Source: Prorocentrum cordatum | Taxonomy: Eukaryota > Sar > Dinophyceae > Prorocentrales > Prorocentraceae | NCBI GenBank assembly: GCA_963575745.1 | Contig: CAUYUJ010016059.1 | Span: 1,187,349-1,251,348 of the forward strand | Length of the DNA: 64,000 nt | Direction: 5' to 3' | In this document: piece by piece, positions 39,591 through 52,559 of the stretch | How positions within the stretch are numbered: the stretch's first letter is position 1 | Layout of the letters: the number at the start of each line of letters is the position of its first letter | The notes under the pieces: model-generated | What the model was told of the DNA's origin: nothing | Seen by the model: only the letters and a program-made list of their open reading frames with translations | Databases searched by the model: none | Program-made: the position numbers and the translations under genes

Positions 39591-41866
39591 CTGAGCCACC
39601 CGCCCGCCCGCCACCGCCTCCCCGCCTCCCCCATTCCGGGCCCTGCCCCTGCGATTCCGGCGCTGCCTGATGGGGGGCCACACGGTCGGACAGTTCTGCT
39701 CGGCGTGTCGCAGGGGCGGCCCTGGCCCCAGCGACGCGCCTTGCCTCGAGGCGGATGGCGTGTCGCCTCGCTCCGCGGGGCAGCAGGCTGGGAAAGGCCC
39801 GGGACGTTGACGTTCGGGGACCGGGACGTGGATAGCGTGCCGGGCCGAAGCGTTGTGTGCCAGAACCAGCGGCGTGGCACTCTGAGCCAAAGCTTTTGAC
39901 CGTAATCGGAGGGGGGGGCGAAGACAGGTGCACCTTTGGCGCACCTTCGGGGCCCCAGAGGGGGCCCTTTTGCTGCCCTTTCCTGTGAGGCCTCCTTCCA
40001 CCCTCTTCGGACAATCAGCTCCCCCCGCTTCCCTGTCCACCCAAGGCATCCGATGTCGTGAGTCGCCTCCCCATTTCACCCCGAATTGTTCTCTGACGGC
40101 TCAGTGGCATCTGGGATGCCGAAATTGAGCAAAAACCCTCACACAATGCAACGGGGAATCCAGGGCCAACCAACTAGATTGCCTCGTGCCCGCCTTACGC
40201 AGTCGAAGTAGAAAACGTGCGCCGTTAACCGACAGGCCAGGAGCGATCGGAACAAACTTGTGACACACCATGAGGACCCATAACAACGAGACCTGCCCGT
40301 GAGCGTGGAGGTGTGAACGGATGTGCTCCTTCTCTGTTTGTTTTTCTCTCTCTCTCTCTGTATACGCTCAAATGTACACGCATGTTAGTGTGCACAGGCC
40401 ATTCTCTATGCGTTACACCTTTGGACAGCTCAAGGGCACAATTGCCACCATGCATGACAAGTGCTGATGCACGCTTGCCTCCCGACTTCCAGGTCCAAAA
40501 TAGTCATGGGGATGCGAGTCCTATGTGACTGTTGTGACATCCTGCAGGTTCTCATTGATGGCTTCAGTAGGCATCTGCGCTTACGCTTCGAACTCGCCGA
40601 TGGTCGCAGCAGGTTTGCACGCTGAAATTCTGTAGACATGAGAAGAACGACCTTGACAAGATACAGCCCGACAAACGAAACGCTTTGGCAAAGGCATCCA
40701 GGGAAGCAATCGAAAGGGAAAGGACTGCTTAGCAGAAGCCAAGACCTGACTAGTCAACGCCAGTACAAGGGGGTCGGGTGATTTGCTTCTCCCTTGACTA
40801 TTCTGCTTAGTTCGAAGCTTATGGCAAATTCTCTCCTGCCCGACCGTCCCCGATGACCATTGGAGTCGAAGCCGTGCAGGAGGTAGTTCCACCGCAAGAG
40901 GGTAGTGAGGCGGTCAGATGATCGATTCAGGGGAGGAGGCACTCGGTTACGTCGCGATGGGCCAGCACTGTTCAACAGGGCGCACCAAGTGGACCAAGTA
41001 GATACAGAGTGGGAAAGAGCAAGTACCGCAGAGAGGATGAGAAGCCAAAGGGCAGAGGGAGAGTGAGAAATGTGGAAGGGCACGACTGCAGTCAGGAAGA
41101 GATGCGTGCCACAGTGGCGACACCGTCGGCGCACGACAATCAATGATCCAGTGAACTGACCCTGCCTTGATGCTCAACATCCCCGCATAGTCTGAGGCGA
41201 GGACAGGATCAGGACATCGGACACGTGCGAGCACCCTGGGGAATGTAAGCGTCGGCGGGCCCGCAGGATGCACCAGGCACCGCGGCCGTTCCGGGAGGGC
41301 CCAAGGACGCTCCGAGACGGCGCTGGAACGCTCTGGGACGAATCCCACCGGCCTTGCAGGAATGGGTGACTGAATGAAGGCCCGCAGATACATGAGCAAA
41401 GGCACGAGCGTGCGCTAGACAGTACTTGCGCATCGCTGCTTCCCAGGCTTCCGCTGGAAACGTGCCCACATCTGAAGAGCCCCAGCCAGAATCACGACGT
41501 ATCTGCTTAGCACTGCTTCGACATCCTGGAAGGCGTGAGCCAGTTAGAGCATTGCCTCTTCCCACCTCCATTATATTCTTTCGGGGCGGGGCTTATCTCT
41601 CCCCCATTCCCCCTCCCTTGGACCTGGACGGAGCGTTTTGCGAGGCGTTGGAGCGTCAGAGACGGCCTCGGCGAGAAGGCGCAAATCACTGATGTCACAC
41701 AGGCTTTTTTTTTGCAAGGCTGCGGCAAGACAGAAACGTTACCTTTGGCAGGCTGCGGTGAGACAATATCGTTACTTTTTGGTGTTATTTACACAGCCTG
41801 AATTTCACTCAGGCGTTGGAGCTATGTTGGTCTTCTGGGGGGGCCCTAATTTACTACTCCCCCCTC
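39591..41866. other. Mostly unique stretch, no supported gene
   Basis: No family motifs. A (TC)n tract lies at 40347-40360. A 33-bp direct repeat (GGCTGCGG...GACA...CGTTAC) lies at about 41720-41781, next to a T9 run. Confidence 0.35.
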
Positions 41867-41869
41867 TTT

Positions 41870-42085
41870 GATCGAAGTCCTCCAAGATGGCCCCAAGATG
41901 GTCCCCGAGGCTCCAAAGAGCGCCCCAAGAGGCGCCCAGGAGGCCCCGAGAGGCTCCAAGAGGCTCCCCCGAGGCCCCCAAGACGCTCTGAGAGGCCCCT
42001 AGGACCGCCAAGAGGCCCCCAAGACGCTCCAAGAGAACTCACAGAAGCTTTCACGGGACATTCGAAGAGACTCCGAGAGGCATCC
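41870..42085. repeat. CCAAGATGG/CCAAGAGGC repeat patch
   Basis: About 20 CCAAGA-type words, preceded at 41846-41880 by a possible truncated AT-rich core. The region 42086-43104 is unique, with a few TCC triplets at 42113-42130. Confidence 0.65.
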
Positions 42086-43104
42086 AATAGGCCTCTGGCC
42101 ACTCCGCTCGCCCTCCTCCTCCTCCTCCTCCTGATCGCTATTCTCATCAGCCTGTTCCTCCTCGTCCTTCCTCCGTCCACCTCTGTCCCTTTCATCTTTT
42201 GATTCCTCCTCCATCCTCACACTGTTGGGGCACGACGGCTTCTCCAACCCCCGATTGCACTGCGTGCTCTTCCACATCCTTTTTTGCCTCCCTCTACGCG
42301 CCCAAGCACGAGCCAAGCCGCAACAAACTCCGCGAGGCTGCATCGGCCACGCGGCCGGGACAGACAAGCGCTACATGTGACAAGTGTTGCCAGCGCACTT
42401 GTCCCAAGACGGCACGATACAGCGAAACCACGAATGACACCACACTCAGAACCTCGCACACTGAAGCCAATGAGGAGGACAACGAGGAGGAGGGAGGGAG
42501 GGCGGCGTGGTTGCCAAAAACGGCAGACACGAGCACCACCTGCTTCGCACATTGGCGGACGCCAGAAGTAAGAAAGCACCGGTGGAAAGAGGATACCTTT
42601 TTACTCATACCCCGGCAATGCAACTGCCCCCGCCGACCGACCGCCGCGCACACATCTCCGCAGCGCCCTGGAACGAGTCCGGAGTGAGAGCAAGCGGGCA
42701 ACAAAGCGGCCGCTCGCTGTCCGAAACACGAAGGCCTGAACAGCCGCGGAGAAGGAGGAGGAGGAACGCAGGAGGAGGTGGAAGCGGCTGCCAGGTCATC
42801 GGCGACGTGCGTGCATCCCCCATGGCCCAAACGACCACTCATGCAATAAGACACGACGCAGCGTCGAGCGAAGCGCGACACACCGGTGGAAAGAGGAGAC
42901 GGAGACAGAGGAGGGGCGAAGCTGCGGATGGTTATTCGCAGACGCGCCCAACGCTTGCGGTACAAAAAAGGTTGGCCACGGCCCCCCCCCCCCATGGCAG
43001 CATGTGTAGGAGAGCCTCGCCCAAGCTTCAAAAAGGGGCGGGGTACAGACCAGGCGCCCCGCAACTCACGAAGCGCCAAATCAAGGGAGGAGAGGGGGCG
43101 AGAC

Positions 43105-43416
43105 GGGGCCACCACGGGCCAACGGCGGCACAACGACGGGACGACCACGGAACAGCCACGGGACCACCGCGGAGAAACCCCGGGACAACGCCGGGACCAC
43201 CATGGGACAATGACAAAACAATCCCGGGACAAACACGGGAAAAAGCACACGACAGGCACGGGACAACCATGTAACATCTCTCTAACTATCTATGCACCCG
43301 CCGCGCTATCAACCTGTCCACAGGTCTCGCCATCAATCGGTATCACCACCGTTATCCCGACCGATACATCTACTGGTCCCATCGCTGATCGGTTCCACAA
43401 TCGGCATAGATATACC

Positions 43417-43456
<40 letters not shown>

Positions 43457-43815
43457 TATAGATGCAATGTAATTATTATGTGCGCGGACAGGCGGCCACT
43501 GGAACATCATGGGACGACCACGGGACAACCGCAGGAACACCACGGGACAACCAAGAGACAACCACAGGACGACCACGGGATACGCACAGGACAACCACGG
43601 CACAACCACGGACAAACACGGAAAAACCATGGGACAATTATGGGACACCGCAGGGAAACAACTGCGGAACAGCCACGGGGCAACCATAGGACAACCACGG
43701 GACAAGCATCGAATAATCGAAGGACAACCACGGCCCGACCACGGGACAATCACGGGACAGCCACGTGACAACCCCCTCGCAACAGCAGTGGGACAACCGC
43801 GGGACAACCATGGAA
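43105..43815. repeat. (CCACGGGACAA)n minisatellite with a (TA)n insert
   Basis: Units of about 11-13 bp (ACCACGGGACAA and variants) form two blocks, 43105-43270 and 43500-43815. Between them is unique DNA and a TA/TATG run at 43411-43460. Frames of RDNHGTTTGQ type are repeat translations. The following 43816-44244 is unassigned. Confidence 0.88.
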
Positions 43816-44244
43816 CAAGACTAAGCACGCGTTTGCGGGCGAGATCCTGATGCAGTTTGGCGCGATTTGGGTCGAACTAGTGCAGGAGCCCGCCCGGCTT
43901 CGCCTGACCGCTCGCGCACGAATCGAAACCGAGACCGATATGCACGTTGAAAGATTCCGTTTCACTTCGGTCTCTCACCCCCCAACCTCCAATCCCAAGA
44001 TGGCCTGACAATGAACAGCATAGTGATTGCGCGCCGAAAACAAATTTTCATGATCCTCCAACTCATCACCGGGCCGCCGCCAACTCCTCTGCCTCTTCCA
44101 GAAAAAAAACCTCAAAACCGCCACCGTGGAACTCTCCCTGAGCGCGTTCCGACCAGGAATTCGACGCGGAACCCTGCCGGAGGAAGTTTCCCAGTGGGGC
44201 CAACAAGGGCAAAAACCTTCAGATGCTCTTTCCCCAAGTATCAA

Positions 44245-44625
44245 AGTCAACATCATGATCACCATCATCATCATCATGATCACCATTGCTACCTCCACCA
44301 CCTTCATCATCATGATCAATATCATTACCACAATCAAAACCACTATCATCATCAAGCTCATGCTCGAGATCATGACCATGACCCCGATCAACATTAAGAT
44401 CAGCGTCGTTCGCACCGTAATCATCGTAGCAACCTTCGTCAGTATCACCGTTGTTGTTATACATACAAATATCACAAACATCGTCGTCGTCTTCGTGGTC
44501 GCCATCGTCTTGGACACCATCATCAGCATGATCTGAATCACCATACTCATATTGATCACGATCAGCATCATCATTGTCATCACCAGACGCATCAGTATAA
44601 TCCGCCGACCCCTTGGGGATCATCG
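44245..44625. repeat. (CAT)n-type microsatellite region
   Basis: CAT/ATC triplets with many substitutions over 380 bp. Frames are Ile/Met or His artefacts. Confidence 0.85.
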
Positions 44626-44679
44626 GCGTGTGAGATGTTTCCTCCTCCCCAAACCCCTCCCCCGGGAGCCCGGTCCGGT

Positions 44680-45475
44680 CGATTTGGAGGGGGGGGGGGG
44701 GGTCCGGCGCGAGCGGGGGGGGTCCGGGACGAGCGACTCACGGGGCTTGTCCGGGCCCAAGAGGGCCTCAAGACGGGCCAAGAAGCCCCCAAGAGGCCTC
44801 CAAGACGGCCCACGAAGGCTCCGAGACGCCAAACGACCGGTCCAAGACGCCCACGATGGCCCCAAGACGGGCCAAGAGGTCTCCAACACGGCCTCCGAGG
44901 TCCCAAACAAGCCTCCCAAGAGGGCCCAAAGAATCTAAAATTGTTGATTTTCCCGAGTGTTTTTTCGACGTTTCTTGCTTTCCCGCCTTTCCGGCTTCCC
45001 GACGCTCCAAGACGGCCAAAGAGGCCCCAAAGATAGCCCCAAGATGGCCCAAGAGGCCCCCAAGACGGCCTCCAGACGGCCCAAGACGGCCCCAAGACGG
45101 CCCAAGAGGTCCCCAAGACGGCCCAAGAGGGCCGATTTGGAGGGGGGGAGGGGGCCGGGACGAGCGCAGCACGGCCGGGGCGAGCGGTTCCAGGGCTTTT
45201 CCGGGCCCAAGAGGGCCTCAAGACGGGCCAAGAAGCCCCCAAGAGGCCTCCAAGACGGCCCACGAAGGCTCCGAGACGCCAAACGACCGCTCCAAGACGC
45301 CCACGATGGCCCCAAGACGGGCCAAGAGGTCTCCAAGACGGCCCCCGAGGTCCCAAACAAGCCTCCCAAGAGGGCCCAAAGAATCTAAAATTGTTGATTT
45401 TCCCGAGTGTTCTTCGACGTTTTTTGCTTCTCCGCCTTTCCGGCTTTCCGACGCTCCAAGACGGGCAAAAAGGCT
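44680..45475. repeat. CCAAGACGG family, 450-bp tandem duplication with two cores
   Basis: The block from GGGCCCAAGAGGGCCTCAAG through the core GAATCTAAAATTGTTGATTT (44932 and 45382, offset 450) to TTCCGACGCTCCAAGACGG occurs twice in tandem at high identity. The first copy begins after a G14 run near 44689. The region 45476-46029 is unique and unassigned. Confidence 0.85.
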
Positions 45476-46029
45476 GTATACGCGCGGTTCCCCGCGAACA
45501 TTGGGCACGTCCCTCATAGATTTCGTGGCTCCACGGCGCGCTCCAACCATAGCCCCAGTACCCGCGGTCCCGTAAACTTCCAACCCCAAGCGCACACACA
45601 CGTCGATCGTGTCGTGGCTCCAGAATACGTCCACCGTGGGGCCCAGTGGGAAGATTCGCATGCAAGTATACCCCATGCCGGCACACCCTTTGCACGCGCC
45701 GTGGCCTCGCACATGGCAACGTTGACCCATAATGACTCCTGGACAGTCCCCCAAAAAAACTTCCGACCGCTACCGAAACGGCTCGAAGACATTCCCGAGC
45801 CCAACCTGGCTCCATTATGCCTCTCAGATGGCCCCAGATGAGACCACGACCGCCCGCGGTGTCGCCGTCCGCTCGGACACCCCCGCGGAACTGCCCGAGA
45901 CCCTCTGGCAGTGGCGGCGAACAGACACCAAACAAATATCACTCGCCTTTTCACCCCTTCGCAGCTTCTACTGCCCCCCGATTGGCATAAACAAGGGGTC
46001 GGCGGTGTGGCGTAAGCCTAAGAATCATA

Positions 46030-46405
46030 GTTATCATCCTCACCAAAATCAGCATCAACATCACCATCATGACCATCATCCTCGTCATCATCCTCAGCAT
46101 CGTCATCGTCGTCGTCATCGGCATCGTTATCGTCATCATCAGCATCACCATCATCATAATCACCAACATCCATCAGCATCATCATCGTCATCACGAGCAT
46201 CATAATCATTACCATCATGCTCATCATTATTGTGATCATCGCCACCATCAGCATTCTTACCACCAGCATCACCACCAACAGCAACAACATCATCATCGCC
46301 ATCTGCAACATCATCATCACCACCAACATCGGCATCATCATCATCATCATCAGCGTCATCATCATCACCATCATCATCAACAACATGTATCACCATCACC
46401 ACTGT
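46030..46405. repeat. (CAT)n-type microsatellite region
   Basis: CAT/ATC triplets with interruptions over 370 bp, similar in character to 44245-44625. Confidence 0.88.
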
Positions 46406-47640
46406 CATCATGTCTAGACCCCCGACGCCGTGATCTTTTTACACCGTGGACCTCTGGTCTGGGTTATGGAGCCCTTCCTCATGACCAGCTTTTCATCCAG
46501 GGCCGCTGTTCAACGGTCCAGGGCACAGCGAGGGGCCCGCCCAAACCGAAATTGGTAAGGGTCTCCCCCGCGCTGATCTTTGCAGGATCTGGGATCTGCC
46601 CGGGTGGCCCCTGTCCTCCTCCCAATCGCGTGGACGCCGCAAGAGGGGTGGGGGAGGCAGGGCCCCCTCTCGTGAACACGTCGGCCAGAAGAAGGAAGTA
46701 AAAAAGATGAAATAGGAAGGCGAATTATGTAGACTAGGTTCAGGCCCTCCAAGGGAATACCAAAACACCGAAAAACATTGCAATTCTGAAAATAGGAAGG
46801 CACTTGAAGTAGATTGGGATCTCGGAATCCAAAAATACCTACTTTCAACGATCGGCGTGTATCCAGCCGTCCGAGCCCTTTCGACCGCCGAGCGGGTCCG
46901 AGTTCGGGCTCATCCCGCGCCCGAGCAGGGGCCCAGCCCCCCCCCACCCCGTCGGAGGCGAAACCAAGCTCGGCCGCCCGCTTGATTCGGGCGGCTGGGA
47001 GGGCTCGGCAAGGAACCCTGGAGGATAGTCGGATACACGCAAGAGTGAACCTGGGGAAGCGGCAGATTACGAAGCTAAGCGGGAACAAATGGGTACGGAT
47101 AAATCGAGGATCTCTCATATCTGGCGGCGTTGGAGGATGTCTCGGGCGCCGCGGCCTTCGCAGAGCGTTCCTGAACGCTCTGGGAGCGTTCTGGAATGCT
47201 CTGGAACGGATTCATCCTCTCCAAGCCCCGTCCGCAAGAGTGGCCCTGGGCAAGCGGCACATGAGGGGGCCGCGTGGAGACCAACGCCAAGCGCGCAGGC
47301 CAGTGCCGTAGCAACCCCTAAGGCCCGCAACAGTGGCCACTCCGCCGATCAATGGGGCACCCTCTGCGCGCAGCCAAGCCTGGGAGCTCACGAGCGGCAA
47401 CGTATCCATATGCGCGCCCTCGAGGTCTGCATTCCGGGGCGCGGTCCCGTGGATACACGGTGGGGCGAATCCGCTCCGCGCGGGGCATCCGGTAATGGCA
47501 GGGTCGCGGCCAAGGGGCCCCGCCCGCGAGGCCGCGGATACGCCTCCGAGGGCGGGGGCGGCCGGCACGGCCGCCAGGGAGAGGTGCGGAGCACGAGCCC
47601 ACCGCGCCTGAACGTGAGCACCGCCAGGGGCCGGAAGGAC
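46406..47640. other. Unique stretch with one short direct repeat
   Basis: AAATAGGAAGGC followed by a GTAGA word occurs near 46709 and 46790. A minus-strand frame at 47212-47652 stays open for 146 codons, but no family is recognised. A second minus frame at 47600-47654 follows a C-rich CCCCAG|ACG and could be a small exon. Confidence 0.35.
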
Positions 47641-47654
47641 TTGTGCGTCCACGT

Positions 47655-47702
47655 CTGGGGGGGCGGGTCGTGGTCATGGACGTCGTCGTGGTCGTCGATG
47701 TG

Positions 47703-47771
<69 letters not shown>

Positions 47772-47825
47772 TGTGTCCTCGTCGCCGTCGTTGCCATCGT
47801 GGTCGTCGTCGTCGTCGCCGTCGGC

Positions 47826-47911
<86 letters not shown>

Positions 47912-47912
47912 G

Positions 47913-47952
<40 letters not shown>

Positions 47953-47955
47953 GCC
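47655..47955. repeat. (TCG)n and (TGGTCG)n microsatellite
   Basis: TCG triplets flank a run of about fourteen TGGTCG hexamers (about 47830-47912). Poly-Val and poly-Asp/His frames are artefacts. The region 47956-49299 is unique with no supported gene. Confidence 0.95.
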
Positions 47956-49299
47956 AGCGCGCCCAGGCGGGGAGGGCGGCGCGGCGCCTGGCGGCCGCGC
48001 GGCAGGGCGGGGGCGAGGGGAGCGGCGGCGCGCTGCGGCGCCGCTGCCGCGGCGGGGCCCGCCGCTCTCTCGGGCGTCGGAGCACGCGCAGGAGCCGCTC
48101 CATGAAGGGGCCCCAGGACACACAAACCAATAGACAGAAACAACAGGATTCCCTATATTTTCCCATATGTTCTGGGTTGTCGTCTTCCCCCCCCCACTTT
48201 CCATATTTTCCCATACTTTCGGGGGAATCGGCTATTCATTGTGTCTGAATGTTTTTTCCCCTCCTGACTCCAGCCTGCGGGCCAAAGTCCCCGCCCCATT
48301 TCGACGGTAGACAAGCGCGCTTCACGACTCATAAAATAGCTCCTCGCAAACGCCCGGGATCCGCCGCGGGGGACCTGCACGCTACATACAAGTGGGGCAC
48401 GCACATGCTTTTCGGGCGTTCGCGAGTAGGCGCTCTGCGAGTAAAGGAGCGCGATCGGTTAGGGGAAACAAACTCGAGATGCTCGCCCCTGGCCGCCCTC
48501 GCGCTGTCGCCGGTGCGGCGGGCGCTTGCCAGGCCACGACGCGGCGCAGACAGGAGAGCGAGGAGGTTGAGGACGACGACGACGGGTGGGCGCGGCGCCT
48601 GGCGTTCTCCAGCGTTCGCTCGGGAGGAGGGGACCCAGACATGATGGCGTCGCGGAAAATCACGTCGGGCATGCTTTTTTGCGTTTTCGGCCTCTGCGGG
48701 CCCTCGCCGGGCCCTGAAGGAAGGGTCGGCACGTCCAGGAGACCCGTATTGAAAAATCAGGACGTCGCATGTCTGGGGAGGGCAGGGACGAGACGTGCCG
48801 ACACTCCAGCTCGAAGGTGGGGTGCAGCGTGGACCTCCTCGCGCCAGGCCAAGGCTACGCTAACAGCGATGCTGGTTGACGGCGATGTTGGGAATATGGT
48901 TTCTGCGACGCCAAGCTCGCGCAGAACAAATGGTAGGAATACATGATCAAGCCTTGGGACACGTGGATCAGCCACGAACCACCCCCACCTAGAATACCGA
49001 AACCTTCATCGCCATTGCCTACATCACCGTCAGCATGTCTACGGCCAGGGGCGGGGGTTGGCCCAGCTGGTGGTGGCATCGCCTCTGTCTCCTCCAATCG
49101 GGCGGCGCGTCCCGGCCGAGCGGCGGGACGGGGGGGGTGGGGGAGGCAGGGAGAGGCCTCGACCCGCGGGGCGTCGCGCGGAAGTCATGAGACAGCAGTA
49201 CCATTACCCAACTTTGGCGTCGGGGGGCCACGTCAATGAATGGCACGACAGGCTAATCAAAACGCGACCTGCGAGAAGAGAACACAGTTCCAGGGGTAC

Positions 49300-49690
49300 C
49301 AGGGCGTAGTGGGGGGAGTCAGGACAACGAGGAGAGGGCAAGGGATGAGCGAGCGGGGGGGGAGGAGGACGAGAAGGGCGAAAAGGATGAGGGGTGAAGG
49401 AGGCGGAGGAGGAGGAGGACGACGACGGGACAGACCATAATAATGAGGGATGATAGAAGGAAGGAGGACGACAAGGAAAGGGAAAGAGAGACGGAGGAGG
49501 AGGAGGAGGAGGAGGAGGAGGAGGAGGAGGAGGAGGAGGAGGAGGGGTGACGAGTACAAGGGAAGGGGGATGGAAGGACAAGATGGGGGAGGGGCAGGAC
49601 GAGGAGTAGTACGACGAGGATGAGGAGGAGGAGGAGGAGGCGGAGGCGGAGGAGTAGGGGGAGGACGAGTAAGAGGGGGAGATCGTGCAG
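49300..49690. repeat. Polypurine tract with (GGA)n core
   Basis: Almost all A and G on plus, with a GGA run at 49491-49547. No LINE coding sequence is seen beside it. Confidence 0.85.
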
Positions 49691-49804
49691 CGGCCTGCGG
49701 GTCGAACATCTCCAGGCCCCAGTAGTCAGTCCGCAGCAGCCGCGGGATGTCCTCTGCAGCTGCGGGGGATCTTCCGCAGGAGTCGTGACGCTGGCGTGGT
49801 AGGA

Positions 49805-49935
49805 GCGATCGAGGATCGAGGGTCTACGATCGATGGATCGAGAATCGATTCATCGAGGATCGATAGATGTGGCGGACCGGTGGGGATCGAGGATCGAAAG
49901 ATCGAGGATCGATTGAGAAAGTGAAGGATCGAGGG
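49805..49935. repeat. (GGATCGA)n minisatellite
   Basis: About twelve GATCGA/GGATCGA words in 130 bp, rich in GATC and CGATCG palindromes. Confidence 0.8.
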
Positions 49936-50239
49936 TACATGTTTATGGATGCATGTGGGCCTCTTGGGACTCCAAGAACCTGTGGTGCCTTCTGGAAGCC
50001 TCCAGAGACCTCTGGCCTCCTGGGACCTGCAGGGACCTCCAGGGACTGTCGCCGAGGCGGCAGAAGGATCGATCCAGGGTTTTTCGGCGTCCTCCACGCC
50101 GTCGTTTCGAATTGGTCAGGCAATTCTGGGGGCTCTCGCGGCAACGGTCGGAAGCAGCTCAGAACATTGGCCGGGATGGACCCTGGGAGTGGTCTGGGGG
50201 CAGGATTTGAAGGGACTTCGGATCGCAATCCCTTGGAGG

Positions 50240-50540
50240 TTGATACGAGCTCGCGCTCCCGAGGCCACAGCCCCTCCTAGATTGCAGTGGGCCGGCGTTC
50301 CCGATGCAACACCCCGTCGTACATCACTGCGCGGTCGCGTGCCCAAAGCCGCCAACACACCCCACGGCGCCTGCCCGAAAGAGCCCCCCGATCCCCCCAC
50401 CCTCTAGGGCTCGTTTCGGCTCCCCTGTCACGTCCTGAAGCTTCGGCCGTGGACCCGAGGCCGCGAACCCACTGCAATAGTGAGGGGCGCGCGCTCTCGA
50501 GGCCGCGACCACCTAGTTCAGTATAATGTGAGCGCGCCCC
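50240..50540. repeat. Degenerate minisatellite with GCGCTCCCGAGGCC
   Basis: CGCGCTCCCGAGGCCAC (50250), ACCCGAGGCCGCGA (50453), CGCGCTCTCGAGGCCGCGA (50488) and GCGCCCCCGAGGCCACC (50533) recur. Some are followed by TTGCAGTGGG or its inverse CCCACTGCAATAG. The adjoining 50541-50880 is CAGCCAACC-rich and otherwise unassigned. Confidence 0.5.
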
Positions 50541-50879
50541 CGAGGCCACCATCTCCGAACCAGCAGCTAGCCGGCCAGCAACTAGTCCAAACTCACTGCC
50601 AACCATCTAGTGAGACAACAGGCCACTCAGCCAAGTTGCCATCAGCCAACCAGCCGACAAGCCAACAGTCTAACCAATCGATCAAGCGTAGGCATGCGCA
50701 AGGCCAGAAGGGAGCCGGCGGCAGAGGGCGAAACCCTCCAGGTCTGGCCGCTCCCGCCTGCAGTGAGGACCGTGCGAGACCACTCTGTCACAGTGCCTGG
50801 CAGGATGTGCCAGGGCCTGGTCAAAACCTCCCTGAAGTCCCTCCACTGTCGGCGGTCCCTCGCAGACGCCCCTGGGATC

Positions 50880-51180
50880 AAGGTTCAAGCGGCCCCAGAG
50901 CGCCCCAAGACTACCCACGAGAACCCCAAGACGGCTCCGGAGAGACCTGAGAGGCGCCCAAGACGGTCCAAGAGAGCCCAAGACGGCTCCAGATCGCTCC
51001 CAAACAGTCCACGCTGACATGCAGACGGCCTGAGAGGCCCTCGGGACGTCCAAGAGGCCTCCAAGAGGACTCGAACGAGGGCCCCCAGAGGCCAACACCA
51101 TTGATTGGCCATTGGTTTTCGGACGACTCTAGCGTTCTCGCCCTTTTCGGCGACCGTTGCTCCAAGACGGCTCAAGAAGC
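50880..51180. repeat. CCAAGACGG family with AT-rich core
   Basis: CCAAGACGGCTCC words are followed by a core at about 51096-51172 (ACCATTGATTGGCCATTGGT to GTTGCTCCAAGACGG). Confidence 0.7.
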
Positions 51181-51374
51181 CTCCGATTTACAACTTATGC
51201 ACGGTGGCATGATGCGCCGCAGGCTACGAGATACTCCAAAGAAGCGTTCAGCCCCCCGCCCGCAGGGACAGCTCGCATGCGCGCTGCGTCACGACTCACC
51301 ATGCTGCGCGCCACGTCGCCAAACTCCCAGGGCGCGGCCGGTGTTCCCGACATGGGAAAGGATGCGTTCGTGCA

Positions 51375-51535
51375 CTCTCGCTCTCTCTCTCTCTCTCTCT
51401 CTTTTTCTGATTATCGATGGGATTCGTTGTCTCTCTCCCTTCCTCTCTTTCCGTCTTTCCCTCTCTCTCTCACGGTCGCTCTCTCTTTCTCTCTCTCCCT
51501 CCCTCTTCTTCTCCCCCTCTCCTCTGTCTCTCAAT
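51375..51535. repeat. (CT)n-rich tract
   Basis: CTCTCT with TCCC and TTT interruptions on plus. The flank 51181-51374 is unique. Confidence 0.85.
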
Positions 51536-51615
51536 ATATCAGAGTGAGGGGACCGAACGGTCATTCACTGTCCCTGGGTGCGTGGCTGAAGTGGAGTTCC
51601 GCGGTGCGGATTCTC

Positions 51616-51697
51616 GTTGTTGTTGTTGTTGTTTGTTGTTGTTGTTGTTGTTGTTTGTTGTTGTTTTTGTTGTTGTTGTTCTTGTTTGTTGTCGTCG
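51616..51697. repeat. (GTT)n microsatellite
   Basis: GTT triplets broken by GTTT steps, directly before the CACCCGCGACC minisatellite. Confidence 0.92.
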
Positions 51698-51965
51698 TCC
51701 CACCCGCAACCCGCCCCGCGACCCACCCGCGACCCAACCCACGACCCACCCCGCGACCCACCCCGCGACCCACCCGCGACCCACCCGCGACCCACCCCGC
51801 GACCCACCCCGCGACCCACCCCGCGACCCACCCGCGACCCACCCCGCGACCCACCCCGCGACCCACCCCGCGACCCACCCGCGCGCCCGCGACCCACCCG
51901 CAACCCACCCGCGACCAACCCGCGACCCACCCGCGACACACCCCGCGACCCACCCGCGACACACC
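51698..51965. repeat. (ACCCACCCGCG / ACCCACCCCGCG)n minisatellite
   Basis: More than twenty units of 11 or 12 bp. The same word ends each unit of the adjacent 100-bp repeat, so the array probably expanded from it. Confidence 0.93.
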
Positions 51966-52425
51966 TTCGACCCAAACTACGTTGAAGGTACAAACCACCA
52001 TTTTCGGCGCCTGCGGCGGGTTTTTTTGGCATTCCTTCCAGGGGGGGCGCCCGCGACCCACCCCGTGACCAACTCGCGACCAACCCGCGACCCAAACCAC
52101 GTTCAGGGTACAAGCAACATTTTTCGGCGCCTGCGGCGGGCATCTTTTGCATTCGTTTCAGGTGGAGAGCCCGCGGCCCACCCGCGACCACGTTCAGGGT
52201 ACAAGCTGCATTTTTCGGCGCCTGCGGCGGGCATCTTTTGCATTCGTTCCCGGTGGAGAACCCGCGGCCCATCCGCGACCCAAACCACGTTCAGTGTACA
52301 AACCAATTTTTGTTGGCGCCTGCGGCGGGCTGCTTTTGCATTCCTTCCAGGCGGAGGTGGGGAGCCCGCGACCCACCCGCGACCTAAACCACGTTCACTG
52401 AACAAACCAGTGCCACACAAGCGCG
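51966..52425. repeat. Tandem repeat of about 90-120 bp, five units
   Basis: Units carry AACCACGTTCAGGGTACAA, then TTTTTCGGCGCCTGCGGCGG, then CTTTTGCATTCSTTCCAGG, then a GAGCCCGCGACCCACCCGCG spacer. Starts are near 51970, 52090, 52187, 52281 and 52387 (last partial). The words are well conserved apart from spacer length. Confidence 0.88.
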
Positions 52426-52559
52426 GCGGCGGATTTTCGCATGCCGCCTGAGCCCGCAAGGACCTCTTCAAGCCCCGCGCATCCACACCAGCCCGTCCAG
52501 CAACTTTGCCCTGGCGAGTTGCCTTGATCAGAGAAGGCGGGGAGCATAAAGTGGAAAAA

